From assembly GCA_964609995.1 (NCBI GenBank), contig CAZSTI010000001.1, positions 1 through 64,000 of the forward strand: a stretch of DNA of 64,000 bases. The letters run 5' to 3'. Below are positions 8,616 to 17,426 of this stretch, in pieces. A program made the position numbers and the translations under genes. The DNA comes from JAAYGD01 sp964609995. Lineage in GTDB: Bacteria > Bacillota_I > Bacilli_A > RF39 > UBA660. Positions within the stretch are counted from its first letter, which is position 1. Each line of letters begins with the position of its first letter. Below the pieces are notes generated by a model. That model saw nothing but the letters and a program-made list of their open reading frames with translations. It searched no databases and was not told where the DNA came from.

Positions 8616-8628
8616 TTTGTATTTAAAG

Positions 8629-8656
8629 AAACAATTTAATAAATTGTTTTTTTTTA
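8629..8656 (+). terminator. Intrinsic terminator
   Basis: A perfect 9-base stem, AAACAATTT (8629-8637) with AAATTGTTT (8641-8649), has a 3-base loop and an uninterrupted T tract. Partial read-through would set subunit stoichiometry relative to the downstream genes. Confidence 0.85.
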
Positions 8657-8673
8657 TTATATTTTTAATAATA

Positions 8674-8682
8674 TGGTATAAT
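8674..8682 (+). promoter_or_regulatory. Extended -10 promoter
   Basis: TGGTATAAT is an extended -10 with a perfect TATAAT at 8677-8682, directly after the terminator. The -35 region (TTATTA at 8654-8659) is weak. It drives the VirB6-to-VirD4 genes. Confidence 0.65.
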
Positions 8683-8718
8683 TAGAATATAATATATGAA
8701 GATAGGTGATAATGCTAT

Positions 8719-10722
8719 ATGAATGCTTTGTTAGATGTTTTTTCTTTTAGATTACCAATAATTAGCGATTTATTAAGAAATCTATTTTTATTCATTGATG
8801 GTATTATTTATGGGTTGATCGGACCAGTATATAAGGTTGCAATGAATTTGATTGATTTAAGTGACTTTTTTGATTCTGGATTTGATACTGGAGGCATTGC
8901 AAGCAAAGTTGCGGGAAATATTTATGTATTTTTAGCGCTTGCTATGTTTTTTAAATTAGCGTTTTCCATAATCACAATGATTGCTAATCCTGATATGGTT
9001 AGCGATAAACAAAAAGGGTTAAGCAAATTATTTACACATGCAATTGTAACAGTCGTTTTAGTTGTAATTATGCCTACTATATTTGATATTGCTTATGGTG
9101 TTCAAGATTTAGTAATAAAAGGAACCGATGGTAATAATGGTATATTAAAAAGAATATTTTTAGATACTGGAACCGGAGTAGTAGTAGGGGACAACGAAGG
9201 AGACGTAATAGCAAGGGGTGTATTTAATATTTTTGTTGGGAAAAATCCTGACGTTGATTCAGATGAAGAGACATCAACTGCATTAGACGAAATAAAAGTG
9301 TTTGGAATAAAAGCTTTATCAAATAAGGGTGCAATAACAAATCATACTGGTGGATTATTTGGAACAGAATATAGGCTTTATTATATGTCTATTATATCTA
9401 CTATTGTTGGTGTATTGTTATTGATATCTTTTATAAAAATGACCATAGAAATAGCTGTAAGATCTATAAAACTATTAATTATAGAAATAATATCTCCAAT
9501 AGCAATTATTTCATATTTGGATCCGGCTTCTGCTTCAAAAGGAATTTTTTCAAGATGGTCTAGCACCGCAATAAAAGTATATATATCGTTATTTATTAGA
9601 CTATCAATTTTATTTTTAATGACTAATTTAATAGTGGATTTAAAATTAGAAAATTATGCTGATGCTGGTTTAAGCTCAGATATTGGAGTTTTTGAAGTAA
9701 TATTTATTATGCTTGCAATAATAGCATTTATGCAAACAGCCCCTAAATTTTTAGAAGAATTGTTGGGATATAAGCCTAGTGAAGATGGAAAAGCAATTAG
9801 TGGAATTGTTGGTGCAGGAATAGGCGTTGGAGCAGCTGCAGCAGGCATGGTTGGTGGATATGCAATGAAAAAACACGATGAAAAGAAATTGCAAGATGAT
9901 CCAAGTTGGACTCCAGGAAAATTTAGACAATTTAACCAAAAAAGAAAAGAAGTTATGGGAGATTTGAAAGCAGCAGGAAGTGGAGGAGCTCAAGCTGGAG
10001 CTAAAGGCGGAGTTCTTCAAGCAAGACATACTTCTGATAAATTAGCATATAAACAACATAGAGGACAATTAGATAAACAAATTAATGAAAATGTTCAAAA
10101 GAAGAAAGGATTTGATAGAATGGATTCTCAAGCTGCTGAAAGAGAAGCAGAATATACAAATTTAGCTACTACTTATGAAGGAAATCCTGCAAATTTTGCG
10201 GCAGACCCTACATATGCAAGTTTAATGGCAACAAATCCAGCACTTGCTGCTGAATATAGAGAAAGTGAAGGAAAAAAACATGCAAATTCTCAAATGTATT
10301 CTAAAACGATTGCTAATAAAAAGAATTTTGCATTGGATTTAGAGTTTAAAAGACTCGAGGCAGGAACCCGTCAAACGGTTAATCAAAATTCATTATCAAG
10401 ACTTCAAGGTGAGTTGGCGTTATTAGAAGACAATTTATCAAGAACTCAATCTGAAAGAGAAGTTGCTAATGCTAGAGGAGATATTGCTGCCGTAGCTGCT
10501 TTAGATGCACAGATTTCAAGCATTTCAAGTACGATATCTGGTAAGAGAGGAGCATACGATTCTAAGTTGGCAGATTCAATTGATATTAGTTATGAAATAG
10601 GAGATTTGGATGGAAAAATTAAGGGTATTTCTTCTCAACTTGAATCACTTATGAAAGATCCAAACTTCTCAACGGATGCTGCTTTAGATGCTAGAATAAA
10701 ACAAGGAAAGGCTTTAAAATAA
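8719..10722 (+). CDS. VirB6/TrbL-like polytopic channel protein
   Basis: 667 residues. The first 350 or so hold about six or seven membrane helices (around 15-35, 73-92, 108-128, 220-242, 250-275, 285-308, 325-345). The central pair lies in a region (ISFIKMTIEIAVRSIKLLII, then EIISPIAIISYLD) typical of Gram-positive VirB6/TrbL proteins. A Gly/Ala hinge (near 360-375) leads to a 290-residue hydrophilic, Ala/Gln/Lys-rich, probably helical C-terminus. VirB6 proteins form the inner-membrane channel of type IV secretion systems. The long soluble tail is larger than the minimal family and may be a cytoplasmic or surface coiled coil. Confidence 0.75.
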   Translation: MNALLDVFSFRLPIISDLLRNLFLFIDGIIYGLIGPVYKVAMNLIDLSDFFDSGFDTGGIASKVAGNIYVFLALAMFFKLAFSIITMIANPDMVSDKQKGLSKLFTHAIVTVVLVVIMPTIFDIAYGVQDLVIKGTDGNNGILKRIFLDTGTGVVVGDNEGDVIARGVFNIFVGKNPDVDSDEETSTALDEIKVFGIKALSNKGAITNHTGGLFGTEYRLYYMSIISTIVGVLLLISFIKMTIEIAVRSIKLLIIEIISPIAIISYLDPASASKGIFSRWSSTAIKVYISLFIRLSILFLMTNLIVDLKLENYADAGLSSDIGVFEVIFIMLAIIAFMQTAPKFLEELLGYKPSEDGKAISGIVGAGIGVGAAAAGMVGGYAMKKHDEKKLQDDPSWTPGKFRQFNQKRKEVMGDLKAAGSGGAQAGAKGGVLQARHTSDKLAYKQHRGQLDKQINENVQKKKGFDRMDSQAAEREAEYTNLATTYEGNPANFAADPTYASLMATNPALAAEYRESEGKKHANSQMYSKTIANKKNFALDLEFKRLEAGTRQTVNQNSLSRLQGELALLEDNLSRTQSEREVANARGDIAAVAALDAQISSISSTISGKRGAYDSKLADSIDISYEIGDLDGKIKGISSQLESLMKDPNFSTDAALDARIKQGKALK

Positions 10723-10739
10723 TAAGGAGGGATTAACTA

Positions 10740-11063
10740 GTGAAAGGGTTATATTTGATACCTGCAAATACGAAAAAAGGACAGCTTATATTTAACATGT
10801 TTACCCCAATAGATTTAGTAATATTTGGTTTTGGATTGATGGGATCGTTCATACTACTATTAATAATTGGAACTGATTCCATATTGACTACAATAATAGT
10901 ATTGTTACCTGCATTGTTTTCGGCTTTGTTAGTAATGCCAATACCAAATTATCATAATGTAATATCGTTTATAATATCAATGTATAGATTCTTTACAAAT
11001 CAAAGAAAATATTTATGGAGAGGATGGGGATTTTATGAATTCACAAAAGAACAATCAAAATAG
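10740..11063 (+). CDS. PrgI/VirB3-like membrane protein
   Basis: 107 residues from a GTG start with AAGGAGGG at the right spacing. The sequence MKGLYLIPANTKKGQLIF, followed by two helices (about residues 25-45 and 48-70) and a basic C-terminus (FTNQRKYLWRGWGF), is characteristic of the PrgI family, the Gram-positive VirB3 equivalent that sits beside VirB4. Its last 29 bases overlap the start of the VirB4 N-terminal-domain gene in another frame, so translation is probably coupled. Confidence 0.8.
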   Translation: MKGLYLIPANTKKGQLIFNMFTPIDLVIFGFGLMGSFILLLIIGTDSILTTIIVLLPALFSALLVMPIPNYHNVISFIISMYRFFTNQRKYLWRGWGFYEFTKEQSK

Positions 11064-11589
11064 AAGTACTGAAGTATTTGTTCCAATAAAAACAATAAAT
11101 AATGGAACAATTATTTTAGATAATGATGAAAAAGTAACTGGAGTAAAAATAAGTCCAAAAAACATATTTATATTGGATGAAGATTCTCAAGCAAGAATAA
11201 TTGAAAATTTAAGAACTTTTTATAATAGTATTGATTATGAGTTTTGGATAATTATTGCAGATAGACCTGTAGATATTACTCTTTATTTAAGTCATCTTCA
11301 ATTGTTATATAATGATGTGACAAAACCTCAAATAAGAAAAATGATAGTGGAAGATATGCAAAAAGGAGAATATTTTATCAATAATAATGTAGTAGATACA
11401 GAGTATTATCTTTTGTTTAAAGAAAAAAATCCAGAATTAATTCAAAAGAAAATAAGATCATTAATAAATAATTTAGCAAATTGTGAAATTAACTCATCTC
11501 AAACAACAAATGAAGATTTAAGAGTAATATTAGATAACTTTTTAAATGGAGGAACAAAAACTGAGTTTAGGACGGTGATGTCTATATGA
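11035..11589 (+). CDS. Stand-alone VirB4 N-terminal domain
   Basis: 184 residues with no membrane segment. The opening (VFVPIKTINNGTIILDNDEK) and the Asn/Glu-rich end (LRVILDNFLNGGTKTEF) match, by eye, the start and end of the N-terminal domain of Gram-positive VirB4 ATPases (a PIKxIxxDGI-like start, then LxxILxxFxxxGxxxxF). In most systems this domain is fused to the ATPase. Here it stops at a TGA (11587-11589) inside an ATGA overlap with the ATPase gene, so the two are separate but coupled polypeptides. A recent split or an assembly frameshift is possible, but the tidy ATGA overlap argues for a real gene boundary. Confidence 0.65.
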   Translation: MNSQKNNQNRSTEVFVPIKTINNGTIILDNDEKVTGVKISPKNIFILDEDSQARIIENLRTFYNSIDYEFWIIIADRPVDITLYLSHLQLLYNDVTKPQIRKMIVEDMQKGEYFINNNVVDTEYYLLFKEKNPELIQKKIRSLINNLANCEINSSQTTNEDLRVILDNFLNGGTKTEFRTVMSI

Positions 11590-13370
11590 ATATAAAAGCA
11601 GAAATAGCTCCAAAGGATTTGGAATTTAAATCTAGTGAGTTTGTAATAAGTGATAAATATGCAACCATATTAACAGTAATATCATATCCAAAAGTAATCC
11701 AAATTGGTTTTTTATCTTCAATTTCAAGTTTACCAGGAGTAAAAATAGTAATTAAACATATTCCGGTACCTTTTTCAAGTTTATCTAAGATGTTAAACAA
11801 GCAAATAGCAGATTTAAAACAAAAATATATAGAAGAAAAAGATCAAACTTTAAAAGAAAGATTTAGACAAGATTTGGAGTCATTAGAATATTTTACAAGT
11901 CAAATAGCTGCATCACAATCAAAAATATTTGATTTTCAAATGCATTTGATGATTGTGGCAGACACCAAAGAAGAATTAGATTTAAGAAAAATAAATACAA
12001 AAAATTATTTGGAAGCTGCTGATATGAAGGCTCTTTCTTTAAGATTTGATCAAGAAAAAGTATTTAAATCTATGTTACCTATATTTCCTAAACAAGAAGT
12101 TGAAAAAAGAGTGGGTACTCCAATAGCAAGTCCTACTATTTCAGCTATGTATCCTTTTATATTTGATAGTGTTAAAGATGAAGGATTATCAACTTTATTA
12201 GGAGTGGATTTCTCTGGTGGTGTAATATTGTTTAATCAGTTTTTATATCAAATAAAAAAAGAAAACAATAGAAATAACGCTAATTTAATTATTTTAGGAA
12301 CATCTGGAAGTGGAAAAAGTACAACTGCTAAATTAGTCTTAAGAGGTCATATTAGAAATGATTATCAAATCGTTGCTATAGATCCTGAAGGTGAAATTTC
12401 GGAAATGACAAAATTATATGGAGGAAATTTCGTTGATTTAGGAAAAGGTGGAGAATTTGGAATGGTAAATCCACTAGAAATAATATTAGATGCTGATGAA
12501 GATGAGCTTAAAGAAGGATTGGGTTATACAGTATTAACTAAATCATTACAGTTCTTAAAAGCATTTATGAAGTATTACGATCCTAGTATAACTGAAGATA
12601 TATTAACTTTATTTATTGAAGTAGTTCAAGATACTTACAAAAGATTCGGAATAGATTTTGATACTGATTTTACATCATTAACTTCAAGTATGTATCCAAC
12701 ATTCTCTGATGTTTATGCCACAATTAAAGGAAGATTATCACAATATATAGATAAAACTCACGAAAGAGACATAATGGAAAAACTTGAAATAAAGATTAGG
12801 CCATTAACTAGAGAGTTGAAATTTTACTTTGATGGTCATACTACAATTGAAGGTAATACCCATTTTATAGTATTTAATATAAAAGAATTAATGAATGCCG
12901 AAACAAACATTAAGAATGCATTATTTTTTAATATATTAAAATATGCATGGGGTTTATGCTTGGATAAATCAGTAAACACTATTTTATCAGTAGATGAAGC
13001 TCATGTATTGTTAGCGGCAAATAATGAACTTGGAGCAGAATTTTTAGCTCAAGTACAAAGAAGAGCAAGAAAATATAATACAGGTACTATAATTATTACT
13101 CAACAACCAAGTGATTTTTCAGGACAAGCAGTAATAACACAAGGTAAGGCAATTTTTGATAACGCTTCATACTATATTGTTATGGGATTGAAAAAACAAG
13201 CGGTTGAAGATTTATCTTTATTAATAGATTTAAATGATAATGAGAGAGAAAGTATTAAAAGATATAGTCAAGGAGAAGCTTTATTTGTATGTGGAAATAG
13301 AAGAATGAGAATATCAGTAGAAGTTACTCAAGAAGAATTGGATTCATTTGGTAGCGGAGGCGGTTACTAA
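11586..13370 (+). CDS. VirB4-family ATPase (C-terminal portion)
   Basis: 594 residues. It begins with the second N-terminal module of VirB4 (IAPKDLEFKSSEFVI, near residue 5, resembling the SPxxIxFxSxxY element). It has Walker A GTSGSGKST near residue 238, IDPEGE near 262, Walker B ILSVDEAH near 466 and a terminal QQPSDF arginine-finger region near 515. VirB4 ATPases energise assembly and transport in type IV secretion. Start codon ATG overlaps the preceding stop (ATGA). The conserved motifs are intact, so the enzyme should be active. It is followed 26 bases later by the wall-hydrolase gene. Confidence 0.9.
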   Translation: MNIKAEIAPKDLEFKSSEFVISDKYATILTVISYPKVIQIGFLSSISSLPGVKIVIKHIPVPFSSLSKMLNKQIADLKQKYIEEKDQTLKERFRQDLESLEYFTSQIAASQSKIFDFQMHLMIVADTKEELDLRKINTKNYLEAADMKALSLRFDQEKVFKSMLPIFPKQEVEKRVGTPIASPTISAMYPFIFDSVKDEGLSTLLGVDFSGGVILFNQFLYQIKKENNRNNANLIILGTSGSGKSTTAKLVLRGHIRNDYQIVAIDPEGEISEMTKLYGGNFVDLGKGGEFGMVNPLEIILDADEDELKEGLGYTVLTKSLQFLKAFMKYYDPSITEDILTLFIEVVQDTYKRFGIDFDTDFTSLTSSMYPTFSDVYATIKGRLSQYIDKTHERDIMEKLEIKIRPLTRELKFYFDGHTTIEGNTHFIVFNIKELMNAETNIKNALFFNILKYAWGLCLDKSVNTILSVDEAHVLLAANNELGAEFLAQVQRRARKYNTGTIIITQQPSDFSGQAVITQGKAIFDNASYYIVMGLKKQAVEDLSLLIDLNDNERESIKRYSQGEALFVCGNRRMRISVEVTQEELDSFGSGGGY

Positions 13371-13396
13371 CTAGTACAAATAGGTGGTGATGATTT

Positions 13397-16300
13397 ATGA
13401 ATGAATCGCAAGAAAATAAAAGCAGCGAACCCAAAAAAAACAATAATATAAAAAAAGAAATAGCAACAAAAATAGGAGCTAAAGCTTTGCAATCAATGGG
13501 GGTGCCACCTGGATTATCTGATTTGGCGGCTAAAAAAATGGCTAATGCAAAAATGCCAGGAAATCCTTTTAATAAGAAATCTGGAAATAATTCACTAAGC
13601 AATCCATTAGGTCCTAAAAATGAAGATTCTAGCAAAAGCAATCCTGAGTCAAATCAGGGTTCTTTTGGTGATAAGTTTAATGATACGGAAGATATGGAAG
13701 TTGAAGGGACTGCTAACGAATCATTTTTCAATAAATTATTTAAAAAAAATAAAAAGAAAATATTAATGGTTGCATCTGGTGCAATAGCGTTTGTTCTAAC
13801 TATCGTTTTACTAGCTGGTGCAATGATGAAAATGGTTGAAGGAATTTCCTTAATTGTTGGAGGAGTTAATACTGCAGCTGTTGCAACAGCAAATTTTGCA
13901 CAGACTTTTTCTGAGAAAACAAAAAATCTCCTTTTGTATGGTAAATTTGCAACTAATGAGCAAGCTTTATTTGATATTATAATAGATAAAAGCAATGAAT
14001 TTAAAGCAAGATATGGAGTAACGAATATTCCTTTAGTTGCGGCAACACTATATTTTGATGGTGCTGAGGAAGAATTACAAGAAAACAAGGTTCCAATAGT
14101 TTTGGATAATGGGAAAACTATTTTAGTAAGCGAAATAAATGATGAAAAACTAAGTTTAAGACAAAAGTATGTTGAGGAAGTATTTAATCATTTGGAATCT
14201 CATAAAGTTGCAAAATATAGATGCGATCCTAAAACAGGAGAAGATGGAACTATTAATTATAATACAGTTTTTATTTCTTCCGAATATGTTTTAAAAATAG
14301 ATGAAAGTAAAGAAGGAAGATCTTGTGCAGATTTAGAAGAAGATGAGTCTATTCCGGAGGAGGATAGATTTTTATATTACTATTCTACAGAGTACGATGA
14401 GGAAGGTTATGCGTTTAGATTGAAAAATTCTGAAATAGACCCAACAGGAGAAAATCTAGTGGCTTTATTGTTCCCCGAATTATACGAAGAAATAAAAGAT
14501 GTAGAACCTATAATTGAGGATATTTTAGCATACTATGAAGTATGGAGACATTTATATGACGAAGAAGATGAAATAGATGAATGTATTGTTCCTGGTGGAA
14601 TACCTGGTGAAATTTTATCTTTCTTTAGAAGACCAATTGAGGGAGCATTTTCTATTACATCAAAATTTGGGTTAAGAATAAATCCTTTTGAAAGTGAAAG
14701 AGCTGAAGAACCTTATAAATTTCATAATGGAATTGATGTTGTAGCTAAACAAGATAAAACAATTTATGCTGTTTATGATGGAATTGTTACTGTTTCTGGT
14801 TTTCAAGAAGTGGCTGGAAATACCGTAACCATCCAACATACAATAGGTGAACAAACATATTATAGTACTTATCATCATTTTAAAGAACTTCCAATGGTTT
14901 CTGTTGGAACCCAAGTTGCTATGGGAGATCCAATCGGAATAATGGGAACTACAGGAAGGTCAACGGGGACTCACTTGCATTTTGGTTTATACCAAATAGT
15001 TGGAGGAAAAAAGGAATTTATTAATCCTGAAAATTTGTTTACTGGAGCCGAAAATTATGATCATATATGTGAATCAACTGAAAAAAATCCTGTAGGAAGT
15101 TGTACTTTAAATGGTGGATTAGCTTTTTATTCATTTAAATCTAAAAAAAGCTTTAATTTAATGAGAGCTATAGCAGATTATGAGAATTCAAAGTATGGTG
15201 GTTTTGGATTAATGAAAATAGACTTTGATATTAATTATTTTAGATCAATATTTGACAATAAAAAAAGTGCTTATAGCAAATATGCTGAAAAGATTAATTT
15301 TGATTCAATGACAATTTCAACAGAATATGGGATGTCATCTTTTGCTGATATAAATTATAATTATTTTGGAAGAAAATCTTTGGTAGAAGCTATTGGAGAA
15401 ATGGATAAATCGGCATACGATAATGTTAAGGTAGGATTTAATCTTATCCCCCTTAGTTTGTTTTCACAATTTGAATTTAAAAGTTCAAAAGATATGTTCG
15501 ATATATTAAGTGCAAATAATTATGAATTAATTGATGCAATATTTAAGTATACAGAAATGAATAACCCTCAAATTAATGAAATTATGACAACTATTGATAA
15601 TGAGAATGGACCAACCTTAAATGGAAATAATATTTCAATTGATCAAGGAATTGAAATTGTTTTAAAAGCTCTATATTCTCATATTCCTGCAAGTGATTTA
15701 AATAATAAGTATGAAAACGATATTAATTATGTAAATCAAATATTGAGAAAATATTTAAGTTATAGAGATGATTTGTCATCAAATATTGATAATTATTTAA
15801 AAGAATGTTTAATAATTGAAATTCCTGGATGGGCGGACTGTATAGCTTATGAAGACGTGGGTAAATGCAAATCAAATTTAAAGAAGTATTATTCTAAAGC
15901 AAAATGGTATACAGATCATGCTCCTACTTATGCTGGGAAAAGAGTTTTAGCATATGCATCTTCTTTATTGGGTAAAGTAAGATATTGTGGAGCTTGTGAT
16001 ATAGAAAGTGATCCCGAATGTATTGATATTAAAAAAAGTGGACCTGATGCGGGTATGATTGGACAACATGCTTTTAAATATAGTTACGCTGCAATTAGAT
16101 GTTCTCCTGGGGCAAGATCTTGGTATAAGGAGGGATTTAATCCAAGATGGGGCGAACTACATCCTTATACTTTTAATGGGGTTCCATATTATGCAAATCA
16201 GATGGAAGAAAATTATGCTAGATTAGCAAAATCCTATGATGAAAGATTACTATTTGTATCTTACGATGATACTGGTGGAACATTTAATGCCGGGGTAGCG

Positions 16301-16723
16301 GGTTTAGATTGTGATGGTTTTGTTAATTGGGTATTAAATCAAACATTTCAAGTTTTTGATAACAAGACTTTCCCAGTAATGGGAGCTGTTTGCAACTCGG
16401 AAACCGAGTATACAAGATCTTTTCAATTTGAAAACATTCCTGAGTTCAAAAATTTTGGTGATAGTGTTCTTCCTTTGTTGACTCCAGGAGATATTTTATG
16501 TAATTCTTCTCCAGGAAAAGCAGGGGATGCATATAATTACTCGGGAAATTCTAGACATGTTATGATTTATATGGGATTTGAAGATAAAAATCAAAATGGA
16601 ATAAGAGATGCGGGGGACGATTTATATATAATTCATTCCGGAGATAATGGAGTAAGAGTAGACGCTAAAAGAGCATCAGATACTTACTGGAAAGAATTAA
16701 ATTCTTTTGCGACTTATAAGTAG
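13397..16723 (+). CDS. Bifunctional wall hydrolase, M23 + NlpC/P60 domains, type IV secretion-associated
   Basis: 1108 residues. A charged, Lys/Asn/Ser-rich cytoplasmic N-terminus (1-115) precedes one transmembrane helix (about 120-142). An M23 metallopeptidase-like domain spans about 415-545, with HNGID (near 445) and HLHFGLY (near 525) as zinc ligands. A C-terminal NlpC/P60-like domain has Cys in GLDCDGFVNW (near 970), His in RHVMIYMG (near 1052) and IIHSGD (near 1078). It corresponds to VirB1/Orf14-type hydrolases that open the wall for the secretion channel; two catalytic domains in one chain give endopeptidase activity of two kinds. The 350-residue linker is unassigned, and several Cys suggest disulfides. 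Confidence 0.8.
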   Translation: MNESQENKSSEPKKNNNIKKEIATKIGAKALQSMGVPPGLSDLAAKKMANAKMPGNPFNKKSGNNSLSNPLGPKNEDSSKSNPESNQGSFGDKFNDTEDMEVEGTANESFFNKLFKKNKKKILMVASGAIAFVLTIVLLAGAMMKMVEGISLIVGGVNTAAVATANFAQTFSEKTKNLLLYGKFATNEQALFDIIIDKSNEFKARYGVTNIPLVAATLYFDGAEEELQENKVPIVLDNGKTILVSEINDEKLSLRQKYVEEVFNHLESHKVAKYRCDPKTGEDGTINYNTVFISSEYVLKIDESKEGRSCADLEEDESIPEEDRFLYYYSTEYDEEGYAFRLKNSEIDPTGENLVALLFPELYEEIKDVEPIIEDILAYYEVWRHLYDEEDEIDECIVPGGIPGEILSFFRRPIEGAFSITSKFGLRINPFESERAEEPYKFHNGIDVVAKQDKTIYAVYDGIVTVSGFQEVAGNTVTIQHTIGEQTYYSTYHHFKELPMVSVGTQVAMGDPIGIMGTTGRSTGTHLHFGLYQIVGGKKEFINPENLFTGAENYDHICESTEKNPVGSCTLNGGLAFYSFKSKKSFNLMRAIADYENSKYGGFGLMKIDFDINYFRSIFDNKKSAYSKYAEKINFDSMTISTEYGMSSFADINYNYFGRKSLVEAIGEMDKSAYDNVKVGFNLIPLSLFSQFEFKSSKDMFDILSANNYELIDAIFKYTEMNNPQINEIMTTIDNENGPTLNGNNISIDQGIEIVLKALYSHIPASDLNNKYENDINYVNQILRKYLSYRDDLSSNIDNYLKECLIIEIPGWADCIAYEDVGKCKSNLKKYYSKAKWYTDHAPTYAGKRVLAYASSLLGKVRYCGACDIESDPECIDIKKSGPDAGMIGQHAFKYSYAAIRCSPGARSWYKEGFNPRWGELHPYTFNGVPYYANQMEENYARLAKSYDERLLFVSYDDTGGTFNAGVAGLDCDGFVNWVLNQTFQVFDNKTFPVMGAVCNSETEYTRSFQFENIPEFKNFGDSVLPLLTPGDILCNSSPGKAGDAYNYSGNSRHVMIYMGFEDKNQNGIRDAGDDLYIIHSGDNGVRVDAKRASDTYWKELNSFATYK

Positions 16724-16731
16724 GTGAAAAA

Positions 16732-17418
16732 ATGAAGAAGTTATTTGTTATTGTATTTTGTATGTTTATATTATCCGGATGTACTGTTTACTATGATTTA
16801 AAAATAGATGAGAGTTTAAATATAACTGAAAATATTAATTTTCGATATGACAATATTTCTTTTGAAGGGCCTTCTGCTGTAATGACAGAAGAAGATTTTA
16901 ACGAGTTGAAATCCAACATAAAAAAAGATGCAGAAAAATATAACTATCAAATTATTGATAATACTGTAGGTAATAACATAAATTATACATTGAAAAAAAC
17001 CGGTTCTTTTTCTAATTTCAGTACTCCTGTTTTTTTAGAAGGTAAATATGAAAGCTTTATAACAAAATGCAATGAGTCAATATGTTCCTTAACTGCTTCT
17101 TCAATTGAGAATGAAATATTTGGAGATGGTGAGATAATAAGTTATACTATTGGTGTTTCAGTACCTTTTGAAGTAATAAAACACAATGCTTCTAAATTTG
17201 ATGAAACTACAAACAGCTATTATTGGTATCACTCTCCAATGAAAGAATCTAGAAATATAGAAATAATTTTTCGCAAAAACGGAAAAAATGTTGTTGAAGA
17301 ATATGAAACAAAAGTAAAGACAAAATCATATTTATGGATTATAATAGGATTATCAATTTTATCAATACTTTCATTTGTAGGTATCAAGATTTATAGAGCA
17401 AATAAATATAGATTATAA
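16732..17418 (+). CDS. Putative lipoprotein with C-terminal transmembrane helix
   Basis: 228 residues. The N-terminus is a lipoprotein signal with lipobox LSGC (Cys17). A second hydrophobic helix (about residues 201-221) and a short basic tail end the protein, so the mature chain would be tethered at both ends with about 180 residues outside. The sequence after the lipobox (YYDLKIDESLNITENINFRY) resembles membrane-anchored lipoproteins with a beta-rich DUF-type head, but I cannot name the family. It is 8 bases after the wall hydrolase and 8 before VirD4, so it is part of the secretion operon; a small envelope component of the channel is likely. Confidence 0.65.
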   Translation: MKKLFVIVFCMFILSGCTVYYDLKIDESLNITENINFRYDNISFEGPSAVMTEEDFNELKSNIKKDAEKYNYQIIDNTVGNNINYTLKKTGSFSNFSTPVFLEGKYESFITKCNESICSLTASSIENEIFGDGEIISYTIGVSVPFEVIKHNASKFDETTNSYYWYHSPMKESRNIEIIFRKNGKNVVEEYETKVKTKSYLWIIIGLSILSILSFVGIKIYRANKYRL

Positions 17419-17426
17419 GGGGAATT

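Noticed and set aside
13324..14088. Long minus-strand open frames across the wall-hydrolase N-terminus
   Set aside because: They lie opposite a well-supported gene with intact motifs and have no ribosome site or promoter.
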